From DASUDX01 sp036275365 (GTDB lineage: Bacteria; Pseudomonadota; Gammaproteobacteria; Nevskiales; Nevskiaceae): a DNA stretch of 55,828 nucleotides. A model generated the notes under the pieces. The model saw nothing but the letters and a program-made list of their open reading frames with translations. It was not told the DNA's origin and searched no databases. The position numbers and the translations under genes are program-made. Each line of letters begins with the position of its first letter. The stretch's first letter is position 1. The DNA is taken from contig DASUDX010000097.1 in NCBI GenBank assembly GCA_036275365.1, positions 1-55,828 of the forward strand. The letters are read 5' to 3'. Positions 36,421 to 44,950 of the stretch are shown here, piece by piece.

Positions 36421-36584
36421 GCCATCCCCTGTGATTCCCCGTTCGGTTGGAACGCTGGAGTCGGTTGCGTGATCGATGACTCCGCCGGATCAGCCCCGCA
36501 GACCCTCGCGATGGATGGGCCCGTCCGTTTCCTGGAGTTGGCCGATCCTAGCAAAGTCGTTTCTGAACACCTGTGAGCATTTTC
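36421..36584 (-). promoter_or_regulatory. leader/promoter region of the polysaccharide export operon
   Basis: A 164-bp gap between the end of ilvA and the start of the barrel gene on the same strand. Its ilvA-proximal part (36540-36584) is clearly richer in A and T than the surroundings, as expected for a promoter. TAGGAT around 36545-36550 (reverse strand) is a weak -10 candidate without a matching -35. I see no JUMPstart/ops element. If that box is used the leader is about 115 nt. Confidence 0.4.
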
Positions 36585-37817
36585 TTACTCGAAATCCTCG
36601 TAGCCCCCCGCCGCCCGTCGGGCCGAATAGCCCGCCTCGCGGAGGTCTTCGATGATCTGCCGCGCATGTCCCTCGTCCTGGGCCTCGACCAGCAGCTCGA
36701 GGGTGGCGTTCTTGGCGTGGGTGCCGGCATGCAGGCGCTCGTGATGGACCTGGATGATGTTGCCGCCGGAATCACCGACCCGGCCGGCCACGCGGGCCAG
36801 GAAACCGGGACGGTCCTCGATGTCGATCGACAGGCTCACCAGGCGTGACTCATGCACCAGCTGGCGCATCAGCACCGAGGCCAGCAGCCGGGTATCGATG
36901 TTGCCGCCGCAGATCACCAGCCCCACCCGGCGGCCGGCGAAGCGAGCCGGATCGCTGAGCAGGGCCGCGAGGCCGGTGGCGCCTGCGCCCTCGGCAATCA
37001 CTTTCTCGATGTTGGCGAGCAGGCCGATGGCGCGTTCGATCGCCGACTCCTCCACCCGCATCAGCTCGGCCACCTGCTCGCGGATGATCGCGAGCGGGCG
37101 CTGGCCGATGAACTTGACCGCGATGCCCTCGGCGATAGTCGGCCCGCCGCGCACCAGCGAGAGATCGTTCTGGATCGCCGCATAGGCACTCGGATAGCCG
37201 GCCGATTCCACTCCCACCATGCGCAGCTCCGGACGCAGACCGTGGGCCGCCACCGCCATGCCGGCGATCAGCCCGCCCCCGCCGATCGGGACCACCAGGG
37301 TGTCCAGCTCCGGCGCCTGCGCCAGCATCTCCAGGGCGATGGTGCCCTGGCCGGCGATCACCTGATCGTCGTCATAGGGATGCACGAGGGTCAGCCCCTG
37401 GCGGCCGAGCAGCTCGGCTTCCAGATAGGCCTGGGAGTCGGCCAGGGTTTCGCCGTGGAGAATGACCTCGCCGCCCAGCTCACGGGTGTTGCGCACCTTG
37501 GTGAAGGGCGTGTTGCGCGGCATCACGATCACGCTGCGGATGCCCAGCCGGGTGGCGTGATAGGCCACGCCCTGCGCGTGATTGCCGGCGCTCATCGCCG
37601 CCACCCCGGCACGCCGCTCGGTCTCGCTCAGGCTCAGCAGCTTGTTGAGCGCCCCGCGCTCCTTGAAGCTGGCGGTGAACTGGAAGTTCTCGAACTTCAG
37701 CCAGACCTCGGCGCCGGTAATCGCAGAGAGCACCCGCGAGCGCCGGCAGGGCGTTTGCTGGATCTGTCCGGCCAGCCGGCCCGCGGCCGCCTGGACCTCC
37801 TGCAGGGTGACGCTCAT
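36585..37817 (-). CDS. ilvA: threonine ammonia-lyase (threonine dehydratase)
   Basis: 410 residues. PLP enzyme: FTASFKERGALNKLL with the Schiff-base Lys, SAGNHAQGVAYHA, VPIGGGGLIAGMAVAAHG (phosphate-binding glycines), VGLVICGGNID. The C-terminal ~75 residues form one ACT domain (SLSIDIEDRPGFLARVAGRV). Makes 2-oxobutanoate for isoleucine. One ACT domain and ~400 residues match the short form found in many bacteria, not the 514-residue two-domain E. coli IlvA; a catabolic role (tdcB-like) cannot be excluded. Start at the ATG with GAGGG upstream. Confidence 0.93.
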   Translation of the reverse strand: MSVTLQEVQAAAGRLAGQIQQTPCRRSRVLSAITGAEVWLKFENFQFTASFKERGALNKLLSLSETERRAGVAAMSAGNHAQGVAYHATRLGIRSVIVMPRNTPFTKVRNTRELGGEVILHGETLADSQAYLEAELLGRQGLTLVHPYDDDQVIAGQGTIALEMLAQAPELDTLVVPIGGGGLIAGMAVAAHGLRPELRMVGVESAGYPSAYAAIQNDLSLVRGGPTIAEGIAVKFIGQRPLAIIREQVAELMRVEESAIERAIGLLANIEKVIAEGAGATGLAALLSDPARFAGRRVGLVICGGNIDTRLLASVLMRQLVHESRLVSLSIDIEDRPGFLARVAGRVGDSGGNIIQVHHERLHAGTHAKNATLELLVEAQDEGHARQIIEDLREAGYSARRAAGGYEDFE

Positions 37818-37900
37818 GGTCCCTCTCCTCATTGCAAGCCCGCCGACGCCCGGCAGCGGGCGGCCCGCCGCCCCCTGCCTCCACCGCCTTTCGGCCCGCC

Positions 37901-38431
37901 CTAGTTCTTGTCCTGGCGACCGCGCGCCGACACCACCCGCCCGTCGCGCAGCACCACGGTCTGCCGCGCGCCGTCGCGCTGGTAGAGCCAGCGCTCCTCC
38001 TCGATCCCCTTGTACAGCCGCCGCTCGATGCTGTCCGGCTCGCCGAGCACCTGGCGCACCTGCAGCCCGTTCATGCCCTCGGTGATGCGGCCCTCGACCA
38101 CCGCCTTGCGGATGCGTGCCTCCTGCAGCCGCCGGGCCTGCTGGTCTTCCACCCACTCGGCATCGGCCTGCCGCGCGCGCCGGTTGGCCTCCTGCTCACG
38201 CTGCGCCCGGGCCTCCGCGGCCTCCAGCAGATCGCCCTCGCCGACCGGTGCCACGGTGGTCGCCGGCGGCGGCTGGTAGGGCTGGGCATCGGCCCCGCAG
38301 GGCGCATCGGAGAACACGATCTGGCCCTGCCGCTCGCAGCGGTAAAGCTCGCCTGCCGTTGCCAGGCAGGCCGTCCCCAGACCCAGAACCAGGGGCAGCG
38401 CCTGCCAGCCAGGGAGTCGCTTTCGCCGCAT
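37901..38431 (-). CDS. exported DUF4124-domain protein
   Basis: 176 residues. Signal peptide (WQALPLVLGLGTACLATAG), then the DUF4124 motif GELYRCERQGQIVFSDAPCG with its paired cysteines, a charged coiled-coil-like middle (AEARAQREQEANRRARQADA) and a C-terminal SmpA/OmlA-like stretch (ITEGMNGLQVRQVLGEPDSI, EERWLYQRDG). Function unknown; periplasmic. Divergent from the TIR gene; its -10 box is a perfect TATAAT 5 nt from the ATG. Confidence 0.85.
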   Translation of the reverse strand: MRRKRLPGWQALPLVLGLGTACLATAGELYRCERQGQIVFSDAPCGADAQPYQPPPATTVAPVGEGDLLEAAEARAQREQEANRRARQADAEWVEDQQARRLQEARIRKAVVEGRITEGMNGLQVRQVLGEPDSIERRLYKGIEEERWLYQRDGARQTVVLRDGRVVSARGRQDKN

Positions 38432-38436
38432 GTCTG

Positions 38437-38442
38437 ATTATA
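38437..38442 (-). promoter_or_regulatory. consensus -10 box of the DUF4124 gene
   Basis: TATAAT on the reverse strand, only 5 nt before the start ATG, with no ribosome site, so the transcript is probably leaderless. The same AT-rich patch reads TATAGA on the forward strand (starting at 38439) and may serve the divergent TIR gene, so the two promoters overlap. Confidence 0.55.
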
Positions 38443-38483
38443 GATTCGACGGCGGGCCGCCGCCCGGGGGCAAGGGGACAGCG

Positions 38484-40751
38484 ATGCAGACCGAACCGGC
38501 CGGAGCCGACCCGGCCACGCGCTACTGGGCCTTCATCAGTTACAGCCACGAGGACGCCAGGGTGGCGCGCTGGCTGCATCGCGCGCTGGAGCAGTATCGC
38601 CTCCCTTCGTCGCTGGTCGGCCAGCCGGGACGCGACGGCCCACTGCCCCGGCGGCTCTATCCGGTGTTTCGGGATCGCGATGAGCTGGCCAGCAGCCATC
38701 AGCTCAGCGCCGCCTTGCAGGCAGCGCTGAAGGGCTCCCGATCGCTGATCGTGCTCTGCTCCCCCGCCTCGGCAACCTCGCGCTGGGTCAACGAGGAGGT
38801 GCTCGCCTTCAAGCGCCTGCACGGGGAGGAGCGCGTGCTCTGCCTGCTCCTCGAGAACCCGGCGGGCGCCGATCAGGAGCGGTTCTGTCCGGCTCTGCGA
38901 CAGCGGCTGGATGACCGCGGCGAGCCCAGTGGGGAAGCCACCGAGCCATTGGCTGCCGATCTGCAGCGCGGGGGCGACGGTCGCCGGGCGGCCCTGCTCA
39001 AGCTGGTGGCCGGAATCCTGGGGCTCTCCTACGATCAGCTCGCCCGTCGCGACTTGCGTCGCCGGCAGCGCCTGCTCGGTCTGGCGCTGGCGGCTTCGCT
39101 GGCGGTGACCGCGATCATGGCGGCGCTGGCGCTGGCGGCGGTGCAGGCACGCGATGAAGCCCAGGCGCGCCGGCTGCAGGCCGAGCAGGTCAAGGCCTTC
39201 ATGGTCTCGGTCTTCGAGGAGCAGAGCCCCCTCGATCGCGGCACCCTGCAGCGCCGGTCGCCCGGCGAGATGATTGCCGATGCCGTCGGGCGCGTGGAGC
39301 AGGAACTGGCCGGTCAGCCGGATCTGCAGGTCGAGCTGATGTCCGAGCTGGGCGCGATCCAGTCACGCCTGGGCGAGAGCGTGGCGGCTGAGACCCTGCT
39401 GCGGCGCGCCGCCGAGATCAGTCGGCTTCAGCAGGCAGCGTCGAGTCCGGCCCTGGCCGGGGTGCTGGGACATCTGGCCAACGCGGTGCTCCAGCAGTCC
39501 CGCTACGACGAGGCGCGCGCGCTCGCCGAGGAGGCGCTGGAGATCCTCGCCCGGCATGAGCAGCCGCCGCTGCTGCTGCAGGCCGAGCTGCAGCTGCTGA
39601 TGGCGAAGGCGCTCAGCTTCGGCCACGGCAAGGCGGCCGAGGCAGCGCCCTGGTTCCAGCGTGCGCTCGATCTCCACGAGCAGGCCCTGGGTCCGCACCA
39701 TGGCAAGACCCTGATGGTGCTCACCCAGCTGGGCCAGTTCCATGCCCAGGGCTTCGATGATGTCGAAGCCGCGCGTTTTTTCGAGGAAGTGGTCCGACGG
39801 GTCGAGCGCAGCGAGGGCAGGAACGCAACCTGGGGGGCCAATGCCCGGCTCGAGCTGGGTCGCCTGCGTTCCCGGGCGGGCCACTTTCAGGAGGCGATCA
39901 CCGCCTTCGAGGGCGCGATCGCCGCGATGCGCGAGAGCGGCCTCGAGCGCCATGACTTCCTCGCCGGGGCTTACAGCGCGGTGGCAATCGCCCAGCGCAG
40001 CCTGGGTCGGTTCGAGGACGCCCTGCTGAGCTATGACCAGGCCTGGAACGCCTGCCCGGTGGCGCCCGGCGGCAAGCAGATCGATGTGCTGCGGGGACGC
40101 GCGGCGGTGTACCTCAAGTTGAATCGGGGCGCGGAAGCGGAGCGCGACTTCAAGGCGGCCTACGACCTCGCGCGCACGCTCAGCGGCGAGGACCAGCCCT
40201 ACACCTGGTATCTGGCCAGCGAGTGGGGACGAGGCCTGCTGTCGATCGGACGCCGTGATGAAGCCCTGGCCCTGCAGCGCAAGGCGGTGGAACGGATCGC
40301 AAGCCTGATGGGGCCCGACGCCCACCAGAACGCGATCGTTCTGGCCAATCTGGCCCAGACCCTCGAATCCACGCCAGCCAGCTTTACCGAGGCACTCGAG
40401 CATCGGCAGCGGGCACTGGCCATCGTCGAGAAGCGCTATGCCCCCGGGACCTCGCTCTGGACGGAGTACGCACTGACGATGCTGGTGGCCGCCCGTCACG
40501 CGGCAGCCACGCCCTCGGCGTCGCTCCTCGCGCTGGCCGAGCGGCTGGAGAGCATCGAGCGGGCACGCCAGCCGCCCCTGGCGACGCTGGCGGATGCCGT
40601 GGCCGTCCGCGGCTTGCTGATGGCCAAGGCCGGTGACCCGGCAGCCCGCGCATCGCTGGAGGAGGCTCTGGCCCTGTCGGCCCAGCATCCGGCGATGGAG
40701 GGCGTTCTGCTCACGGCGGTCCGTCAGGCGCTGGAGAACCGTCCGCGATGA
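38484..40751 (+). CDS. TIR-transmembrane-TPR protein
   Basis: 755 residues. Residues ~12-170 are a TIR domain: YWAFISYSHEDARVARWLHR, YPVFRDRDELASSHQLSAAL, SLIVLCSPASATSRWVNEEV. Glu105 sits four residues after Trp101, as does the catalytic Glu of SARM1-type NADases. A membrane helix spans ~197-220. About 500 residues of TPR-type helical repeats follow, probably outside the cytoplasm or in it depending on topology. The ATG at 38484 has AAGGGG 6-7 nt upstream; an ATG at 38430 adds 18 non-conserved residues. Could be a stress- or phage-sensing effector or a signalling adaptor; nothing nearby looks like a defence partner. Confidence 0.85.
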   Translation: MQTEPAGADPATRYWAFISYSHEDARVARWLHRALEQYRLPSSLVGQPGRDGPLPRRLYPVFRDRDELASSHQLSAALQAALKGSRSLIVLCSPASATSRWVNEEVLAFKRLHGEERVLCLLLENPAGADQERFCPALRQRLDDRGEPSGEATEPLAADLQRGGDGRRAALLKLVAGILGLSYDQLARRDLRRRQRLLGLALAASLAVTAIMAALALAAVQARDEAQARRLQAEQVKAFMVSVFEEQSPLDRGTLQRRSPGEMIADAVGRVEQELAGQPDLQVELMSELGAIQSRLGESVAAETLLRRAAEISRLQQAASSPALAGVLGHLANAVLQQSRYDEARALAEEALEILARHEQPPLLLQAELQLLMAKALSFGHGKAAEAAPWFQRALDLHEQALGPHHGKTLMVLTQLGQFHAQGFDDVEAARFFEEVVRRVERSEGRNATWGANARLELGRLRSRAGHFQEAITAFEGAIAAMRESGLERHDFLAGAYSAVAIAQRSLGRFEDALLSYDQAWNACPVAPGGKQIDVLRGRAAVYLKLNRGAEAERDFKAAYDLARTLSGEDQPYTWYLASEWGRGLLSIGRRDEALALQRKAVERIASLMGPDAHQNAIVLANLAQTLESTPASFTEALEHRQRALAIVEKRYAPGTSLWTEYALTMLVAARHAAATPSASLLALAERLESIERARQPPLATLADAVAVRGLLMAKAGDPAARASLEEALALSAQHPAMEGVLLTAVRQALENRPR

Positions 40752-40776
40752 CAGGGGGGGATGGATTCCCGATAAT
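40748..40776 (+). promoter_or_regulatory. ettA promoter
   Basis: ATGACA (40748-40753, 5 of 6) and GATAAT (40771-40776, 5 of 6) with the ideal 17-nt spacing. The -35 box includes the stop codon of the TIR-TPR gene, so ettA has its own promoter. The leader to the ATG at 40812 is about 28 nt and holds no ribosome site. The spacer contains a run of seven G. Confidence 0.7.
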
Positions 40777-40811
40777 CCGCGCCCGCACCGCCCTCCCCTC
40801 GTCCATCGCCC

Positions 40812-42476
40812 ATGTCCCAGTACGTCTACACCATGAACCGGGTCGGCAAGATCGTGCCGCCCAAGAAGGAAATCCTTCGCGACATCTCGCTCTCCTTCTT
40901 CCCCGGGGCCAAGATCGGGGTGCTCGGCTACAACGGCGCCGGCAAGTCCACCCTGCTCAAGATCATGGCGGGCATCGACAAGGACATCGTCGGCGAGGCG
41001 CGGCCGATGCCCGGACTCAAGGTCGGCTATCTGCCGCAGGAGCCCCAGCTCGATCCCGCCAAGACGGTGCGCGGCAATGTCGAGGAGGCGCTGGCCGACC
41101 TGCTCAAGCTCAAGAGCGATCTGGAGGCGGTCTACGCCGCCTATGCCGAGGATGGCGCGGACTTCGACAAGCTGGCCGAGAAGCAGGCCGAGCTGGAGGC
41201 CAAGATCGCCGCCGCCGATGCCGAGAACATCGATCTGATCCTCGACAAGGCGGCCGAGGCGCTCAACCTGCCGGACTGGGACGCGGATGTCACCCGGCTG
41301 TCCGGTGGCGAGCGGCGGCGGGTGGCGCTGTGCCGGCTGCTGCTGTCCAAGCCGGACATGATCCTGCTCGATGAGCCGACCAACCATCTGGATGCCGAAT
41401 CGGTGGCCTGGCTGGAGAAGTTCCTCAAGGACTTCCCGGGCACCATCATCGCGGTCACCCACGATCGCTACTTCCTCGACAATGTCGCGGGCTGGATCCT
41501 CGAGCTCGATCGCGGCCACGGCATTCCCTGGCAGGGCAACTACTCCTCCTGGCTGGAGCAGAAGCAGAACCGCCTGCAGACCGAGCAGAAGCAGGAGGAC
41601 GCGCGCCAGAAGGCGATGGCCGAGGAGCTGGAGTGGGTGCGCAAGAACCCCAAGGGCCGGCAGGCGAAGTCCAAGGCCCGCGTCAAGGCCTATGAGGAGC
41701 TCGCCTCACAGGAGTACCAGACCCGCTCGGAGACCAAGGAGCTGTACATCCCGCCCGGTCCGCGCCTCGGCGACCTGGTGCTGGAGGTGGACGGCGTCGG
41801 CAAGAAGTACGGCGAACGCTGGCTCTACCGGGGCCTGACCTTCAAGGTGCCGCGTGGCGCCATCGTCGGCATCATCGGCGCCAACGGTCGCGGCAAGACC
41901 ACGCTGTTCCGCATGCTGCTCGGCCAGGAGCAGCCGGACGAGGGCGTGATCCGCATCGGCGACACCGTGAAGTTCGGCTATGTCGATCAGTCGCGCGACG
42001 CGCTGGATGGCAGCAAGACCGTGTTCGAGGAGATTTCCGGGGGCCTCGACATCATCCGTGCCGGCAGCTTCGAGATGCCCTCGCGCGCCTACATCGGCCG
42101 TTTCAACTTCAAGGGCGAGGGCCAGCAGAAGCGCATCAAGGACCTCTCCGGCGGCGAGCGCAACCGCGTGCACCTGGCCAAGATGCTGATGAGCGGCGGC
42201 AATGTGCTGATGCTCGACGAGCCGACCAACGACCTCGACGTGGAAACCCTGCGCGCACTCGAGGAGGCGCTGCTGGACTTCGCCGGCTGCGGGCTGGTGA
42301 TCTCCCACGATCGCTGGTTCCTGGATCGCATCGCCACCCACATCCTCGCCTTCGAGGATTCCGGCGAGATCGTCTTCCTCGAAGGCAATTACCGCGAGTA
42401 CGAGGAAGACTTCCGCCGTCGTTACGGCGCCGAGCCGGGCGTCAACCGCCGCAACCGGCACAAGAAGCTGGCCTAG
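40812..42476 (+). CDS. ettA: energy-dependent translational throttle protein EttA (ABC-F)
   Basis: 554 residues, against 555 for E. coli EttA. Two ABC ATPase domains: Walker A GYNGAGKST with signature LSGGERRRVALCRLL and LLDEPTNHLD, then Walker A GANGRGKTTL with signature LSGGERNRVHLAKML and MLDEPTNDLD. The arm domain and the charged P-site linker (KNPKGRQAKSKARVKAYEEL) lie between. It binds the ribosomal E site and gates entry into elongation according to ATP level. Soluble, no membrane domain. Monocistronic: own promoter and a hairpin straight after the stop. Confidence 0.97.
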   Translation: MSQYVYTMNRVGKIVPPKKEILRDISLSFFPGAKIGVLGYNGAGKSTLLKIMAGIDKDIVGEARPMPGLKVGYLPQEPQLDPAKTVRGNVEEALADLLKLKSDLEAVYAAYAEDGADFDKLAEKQAELEAKIAAADAENIDLILDKAAEALNLPDWDADVTRLSGGERRRVALCRLLLSKPDMILLDEPTNHLDAESVAWLEKFLKDFPGTIIAVTHDRYFLDNVAGWILELDRGHGIPWQGNYSSWLEQKQNRLQTEQKQEDARQKAMAEELEWVRKNPKGRQAKSKARVKAYEELASQEYQTRSETKELYIPPGPRLGDLVLEVDGVGKKYGERWLYRGLTFKVPRGAIVGIIGANGRGKTTLFRMLLGQEQPDEGVIRIGDTVKFGYVDQSRDALDGSKTVFEEISGGLDIIRAGSFEMPSRAYIGRFNFKGEGQQKRIKDLSGGERNRVHLAKMLMSGGNVLMLDEPTNDLDVETLRALEEALLDFAGCGLVISHDRWFLDRIATHILAFEDSGEIVFLEGNYREYEEDFRRRYGAEPGVNRRNRHKKLA

Positions 42477-42504
42477 GGTCGGTTGCCGTCGGTCAACAGA
42501 CCCT
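42475..42504. terminator. bidirectional hairpin between ettA and the sialidase-like gene
   Basis: AGGGTC (42475-42480) pairs with GACCCT (42499-42504), and inside it GTTG (42482-42485) with CAAC (42494-42497), separated by one G/A mismatch, with an 8-nt loop. It starts at the ettA stop codon and ends 6 nt before the end of the convergent gene. No U-tract. Confidence 0.5.
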
Positions 42505-42509
42505 GAGCC

Positions 42510-44093
42510 TCAGCGATAGGGCGGCGGCCGGGATTTGACCTGCGCCGCCACCCGCTCGGCGATCCGCTGGCGCGCCGAGGCCTCCAGTTCGGGCGCGGCG
42601 ACCGCCGCGCGCTTTGCCGCGGTGGCCAGGGGGGCATCGAGTTCCAGGGTCACCACCTCGGTGCGGTCGCCGCTGCCAGCGCTCAGCGGACGGCTGCGCA
42701 CGAACAGCGGGATCAGCCGCCGGCCCTGGCCAAGCAGCGCCTGGTAGTCGCCAACGAAGAGGCCGCCGGCCTCCGGTGCCCGGGCCAGATCGAACGGCGC
42801 CGTCAGGGCGGTATCGGTCCAGGCGCCGCCTTCGTCGGCGGTGGCAAGCCAGACCTGGGTCGGCAGGCTGCCGGGGTCGCCGGTATTGGCACGGAAGTCG
42901 TAGTAGCTGACGGCGGTCAGGCCATCGCCGCCGCGCCAGACGGTGGGCAGGAAGGCGCTCACCGCCGGATCGCCATTGACCGGCTCGGGTGCACTCCAGC
43001 TGGCCCCTCCATCCGCCGAGCGGCTGAGGACGATGGCATCGCGCTGGCCGGCGCTGAAGCGGGCGTCCTGCCAGGCCACCACCAGCACCCCATCGGCTCC
43101 GACCGCGATCGAGCCGAGCAGGGCGGCATCGCGCACCGGGGTGCCGGTCTCCGGATCGCGCGCGCCAACGGCGAGGATCTCGCTGATGCGGGTCAGCCCC
43201 TGCCAGGTGGCGCCCTGGTCGGCGGAGCCCAGCAGCATCAGCCAGGCGCGCGGACGGGGGCTGTCCAGCGCCTCGATCTGGGTGAAGAACAGCCGCAGCT
43301 GGCCATCCGGCAGCACCACGATCTGGTTGTTGAGCGTCTGCGCCTGCGGGCCCGGATCATGGATCACCTGTGGCGCCGTCCAGCTCTGACCCTGGTCCCG
43401 GCTCAGCGAGAGCATGGCCGGGCCGCCGCCACTGGCGGCCAGGCGGTCCCAGGTGGCGTAGACGCGGTTGGCATCGAGCGGGTCGGCGGTCAGCGACTGC
43501 TTGTCGTTGAAGAAGCCGGCGCCGTCGGCGATCAGCACCTGTGGCGGGCTCCAGGCCCGGCCACCATCGAGCGAGCGGCTGACCAGCAGGGCATTGCGCG
43601 AGCCGGCACCGAACACCGTGCCGCTGAAGGACAGGGCGATCTGGTAGACCAGCCCGGAGGGCCCGAAGCTGACCCAGGGGTCGCTGGCGCGCTCGTAATC
43701 ACCCACGGCCCCGCTGCCGCCGCCACAGCGCGAGAACGGCAGGGCCTGAATCGACCACGCCGCACCGCCATCGAAGGAAACCGCGGTCACCAGTCCCGCC
43801 GCTCCGCCGCTGGACCAGCGGTCCTGCTGCCAGACCGCGACGCGGTGGCGGGTATCCACGGGGTTGATCGCCAGCAGCGGCTCCACCTCGGCTCCGCGGT
43901 AGCGCTCGCCGGCGGCCGCACCGCCGCCCGTGCAGCCCGCCGGCAGCGGACTGGCGGCGGAGACGGTGGTGAGGGGATAGGGATCGGCCAGCGGTGGCGG
44001 TGCGGCGGGGGTCCCGCCGCCACCGCCGCAGGCGCCGAGCACGGCGCTGATCGCCACGGCCAGCCCGCTGCGGATCGCTGCCTGTCTGCCCAT
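42510..44093 (-). CDS. lipoprotein with sialidase-type Asp-box repeats
   Basis: 527 residues from the ATG at 44093, which has GGGAG upstream. Lipobox LGAC followed by a glycine run. The body has five or six Asp boxes (S-x-D-x-G-x-x-W): SFDGGAAWS, SLDGGRAWS, SRDQGQSWT, SADQGATWQ, SADGGASWS, ADEGGAWT, spaced as in a six-bladed propeller of the sialidase/neuraminidase superfamily. I do not see the Arg triad of true sialidases, so it may be a non-enzymatic propeller. C-terminus is helical and Ala/Arg-rich. Divergent from the DUF815 gene. Confidence 0.82.
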   Translation of the reverse strand: MGRQAAIRSGLAVAISAVLGACGGGGGTPAAPPPLADPYPLTTVSAASPLPAGCTGGGAAAGERYRGAEVEPLLAINPVDTRHRVAVWQQDRWSSGGAAGLVTAVSFDGGAAWSIQALPFSRCGGGSGAVGDYERASDPWVSFGPSGLVYQIALSFSGTVFGAGSRNALLVSRSLDGGRAWSPPQVLIADGAGFFNDKQSLTADPLDANRVYATWDRLAASGGGPAMLSLSRDQGQSWTAPQVIHDPGPQAQTLNNQIVVLPDGQLRLFFTQIEALDSPRPRAWLMLLGSADQGATWQGLTRISEILAVGARDPETGTPVRDAALLGSIAVGADGVLVVAWQDARFSAGQRDAIVLSRSADGGASWSAPEPVNGDPAVSAFLPTVWRGGDGLTAVSYYDFRANTGDPGSLPTQVWLATADEGGAWTDTALTAPFDLARAPEAGGLFVGDYQALLGQGRRLIPLFVRSRPLSAGSGDRTEVVTLELDAPLATAAKRAAVAAPELEASARQRIAERVAAQVKSRPPPYR

Positions 44094-44159
44094 GTGCGGC
44101 TCCCGGTGGGGGGTCAATGCAGGCACACTGCGCCCCCCTTCCTGTCCTGGCAAGCCCCG

Positions 44160-44924
44160 ATGAGCCTCAAGCCCCTGGCCTACCGCTGGCGCGCCGGCGG
44201 CCTGCGTCCGATCGAACATCCGGCCCGGGTCCGCCTGGAGGATTTGCTGCACATCGAGCGGCAGAAGAGCCTGCTGGTGCAGAACACCCGCCAGTTCGTC
44301 GAGGGCCGGCCGGCCAACCATGCCCTGCTCACCGGCGCCCGCGGCACCGGCAAGTCCAGCCTGGTCAAGGCCCTGCTCCCGGCCTTCGCCGAACAGGGCC
44401 TGCGCCTGGTGGAACTGGTGCCGGACCAGCTCACCGAACTGCCGGAGATCGTCGCGCCCCTGCGCGGGCGGCCGGAGCGCTTCCTGCTCTATGTGGACGA
44501 CTTCAGCGTCGGCGCCCAGGACGCCCGCCTGACCGCCCTCAAGACCGCGCTGGACGGCGGACTCGAGGAGCCGCCGGAGAATGTGCTGATCGTCGCCACC
44601 AGCAACCGCCGCCACCTGCTGCCGACCCTGCGCACCGACAACGGCGAGTTCCACTGGATCGACGAGGAGCTGCACCCGGGCGAGTCCAGCGAGGAGAAGA
44701 TCTCGCTGTCGGAGCGCTTCGGGCTGTGGCTGAGCTTCGCGCCCTTCGACCAGACCCAGTACCTCGACGCCGTCCAGCACCACCTCGGCCTGCTCGGCCT
44801 GCAGGGGCCGATCGATGAGGCGGTCAGCGCCGCGGCCCTGCGCTGGGCGCTGCACCGGGCCTCCCGCTCGGGGCGGGTGGCCCAGCAGTTCGCCCGCGAC
44901 TGGGTCGGCCGCGCCGGCGGCTGA
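44160..44924 (+). CDS. DUF815-family P-loop ATPase
   Basis: 254 residues. P-loop ALLTGARGTGKSSLVKALLP, Walker B FLLYVDDFSV and sensor VLIVATSNRRHLLPTL of an AAA+-like fold. The segment FHWIDEELHPGESSEEKISL and LSERFGLWLSFAPFDQTQYL is characteristic of DUF815 proteins, whose cellular role is unknown. Soluble. Starts at the ATG at 44160; the gap to the divergent lipoprotein gene is 66 bp. Ends 9 bp before the convergent subtilase gene. Confidence 0.9.
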   Translation: MSLKPLAYRWRAGGLRPIEHPARVRLEDLLHIERQKSLLVQNTRQFVEGRPANHALLTGARGTGKSSLVKALLPAFAEQGLRLVELVPDQLTELPEIVAPLRGRPERFLLYVDDFSVGAQDARLTALKTALDGGLEEPPENVLIVATSNRRHLLPTLRTDNGEFHWIDEELHPGESSEEKISLSERFGLWLSFAPFDQTQYLDAVQHHLGLLGLQGPIDEAVSAAALRWALHRASRSGRVAQQFARDWVGRAGG

Positions 44925-44950
44925 ACCCGCGCCTCAGCGGCGCCGCCGGC
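44913..44950. terminator. large imperfect hairpin across two convergent stop codons
   Basis: GCCGGCGG (44913-44920) pairs with CCGCCGGC (44943-44950) and CTGA (44921-44924) with TCAG (44934-44937), leaving a 9-nt loop and a 5-nt one-sided bulge (44938-44942). It includes the ends of both the DUF815 and subtilase genes. No U-tract; terminator role inferred. Confidence 0.4.

Noticed and set aside
39363..41519. A 718-codon open frame on the reverse strand, antisense to the TIR-TPR and ettA genes
   Set aside because: It spans two unrelated real genes and their intergenic promoter, and has no domain features. Long antisense frames are expected at this GC content.
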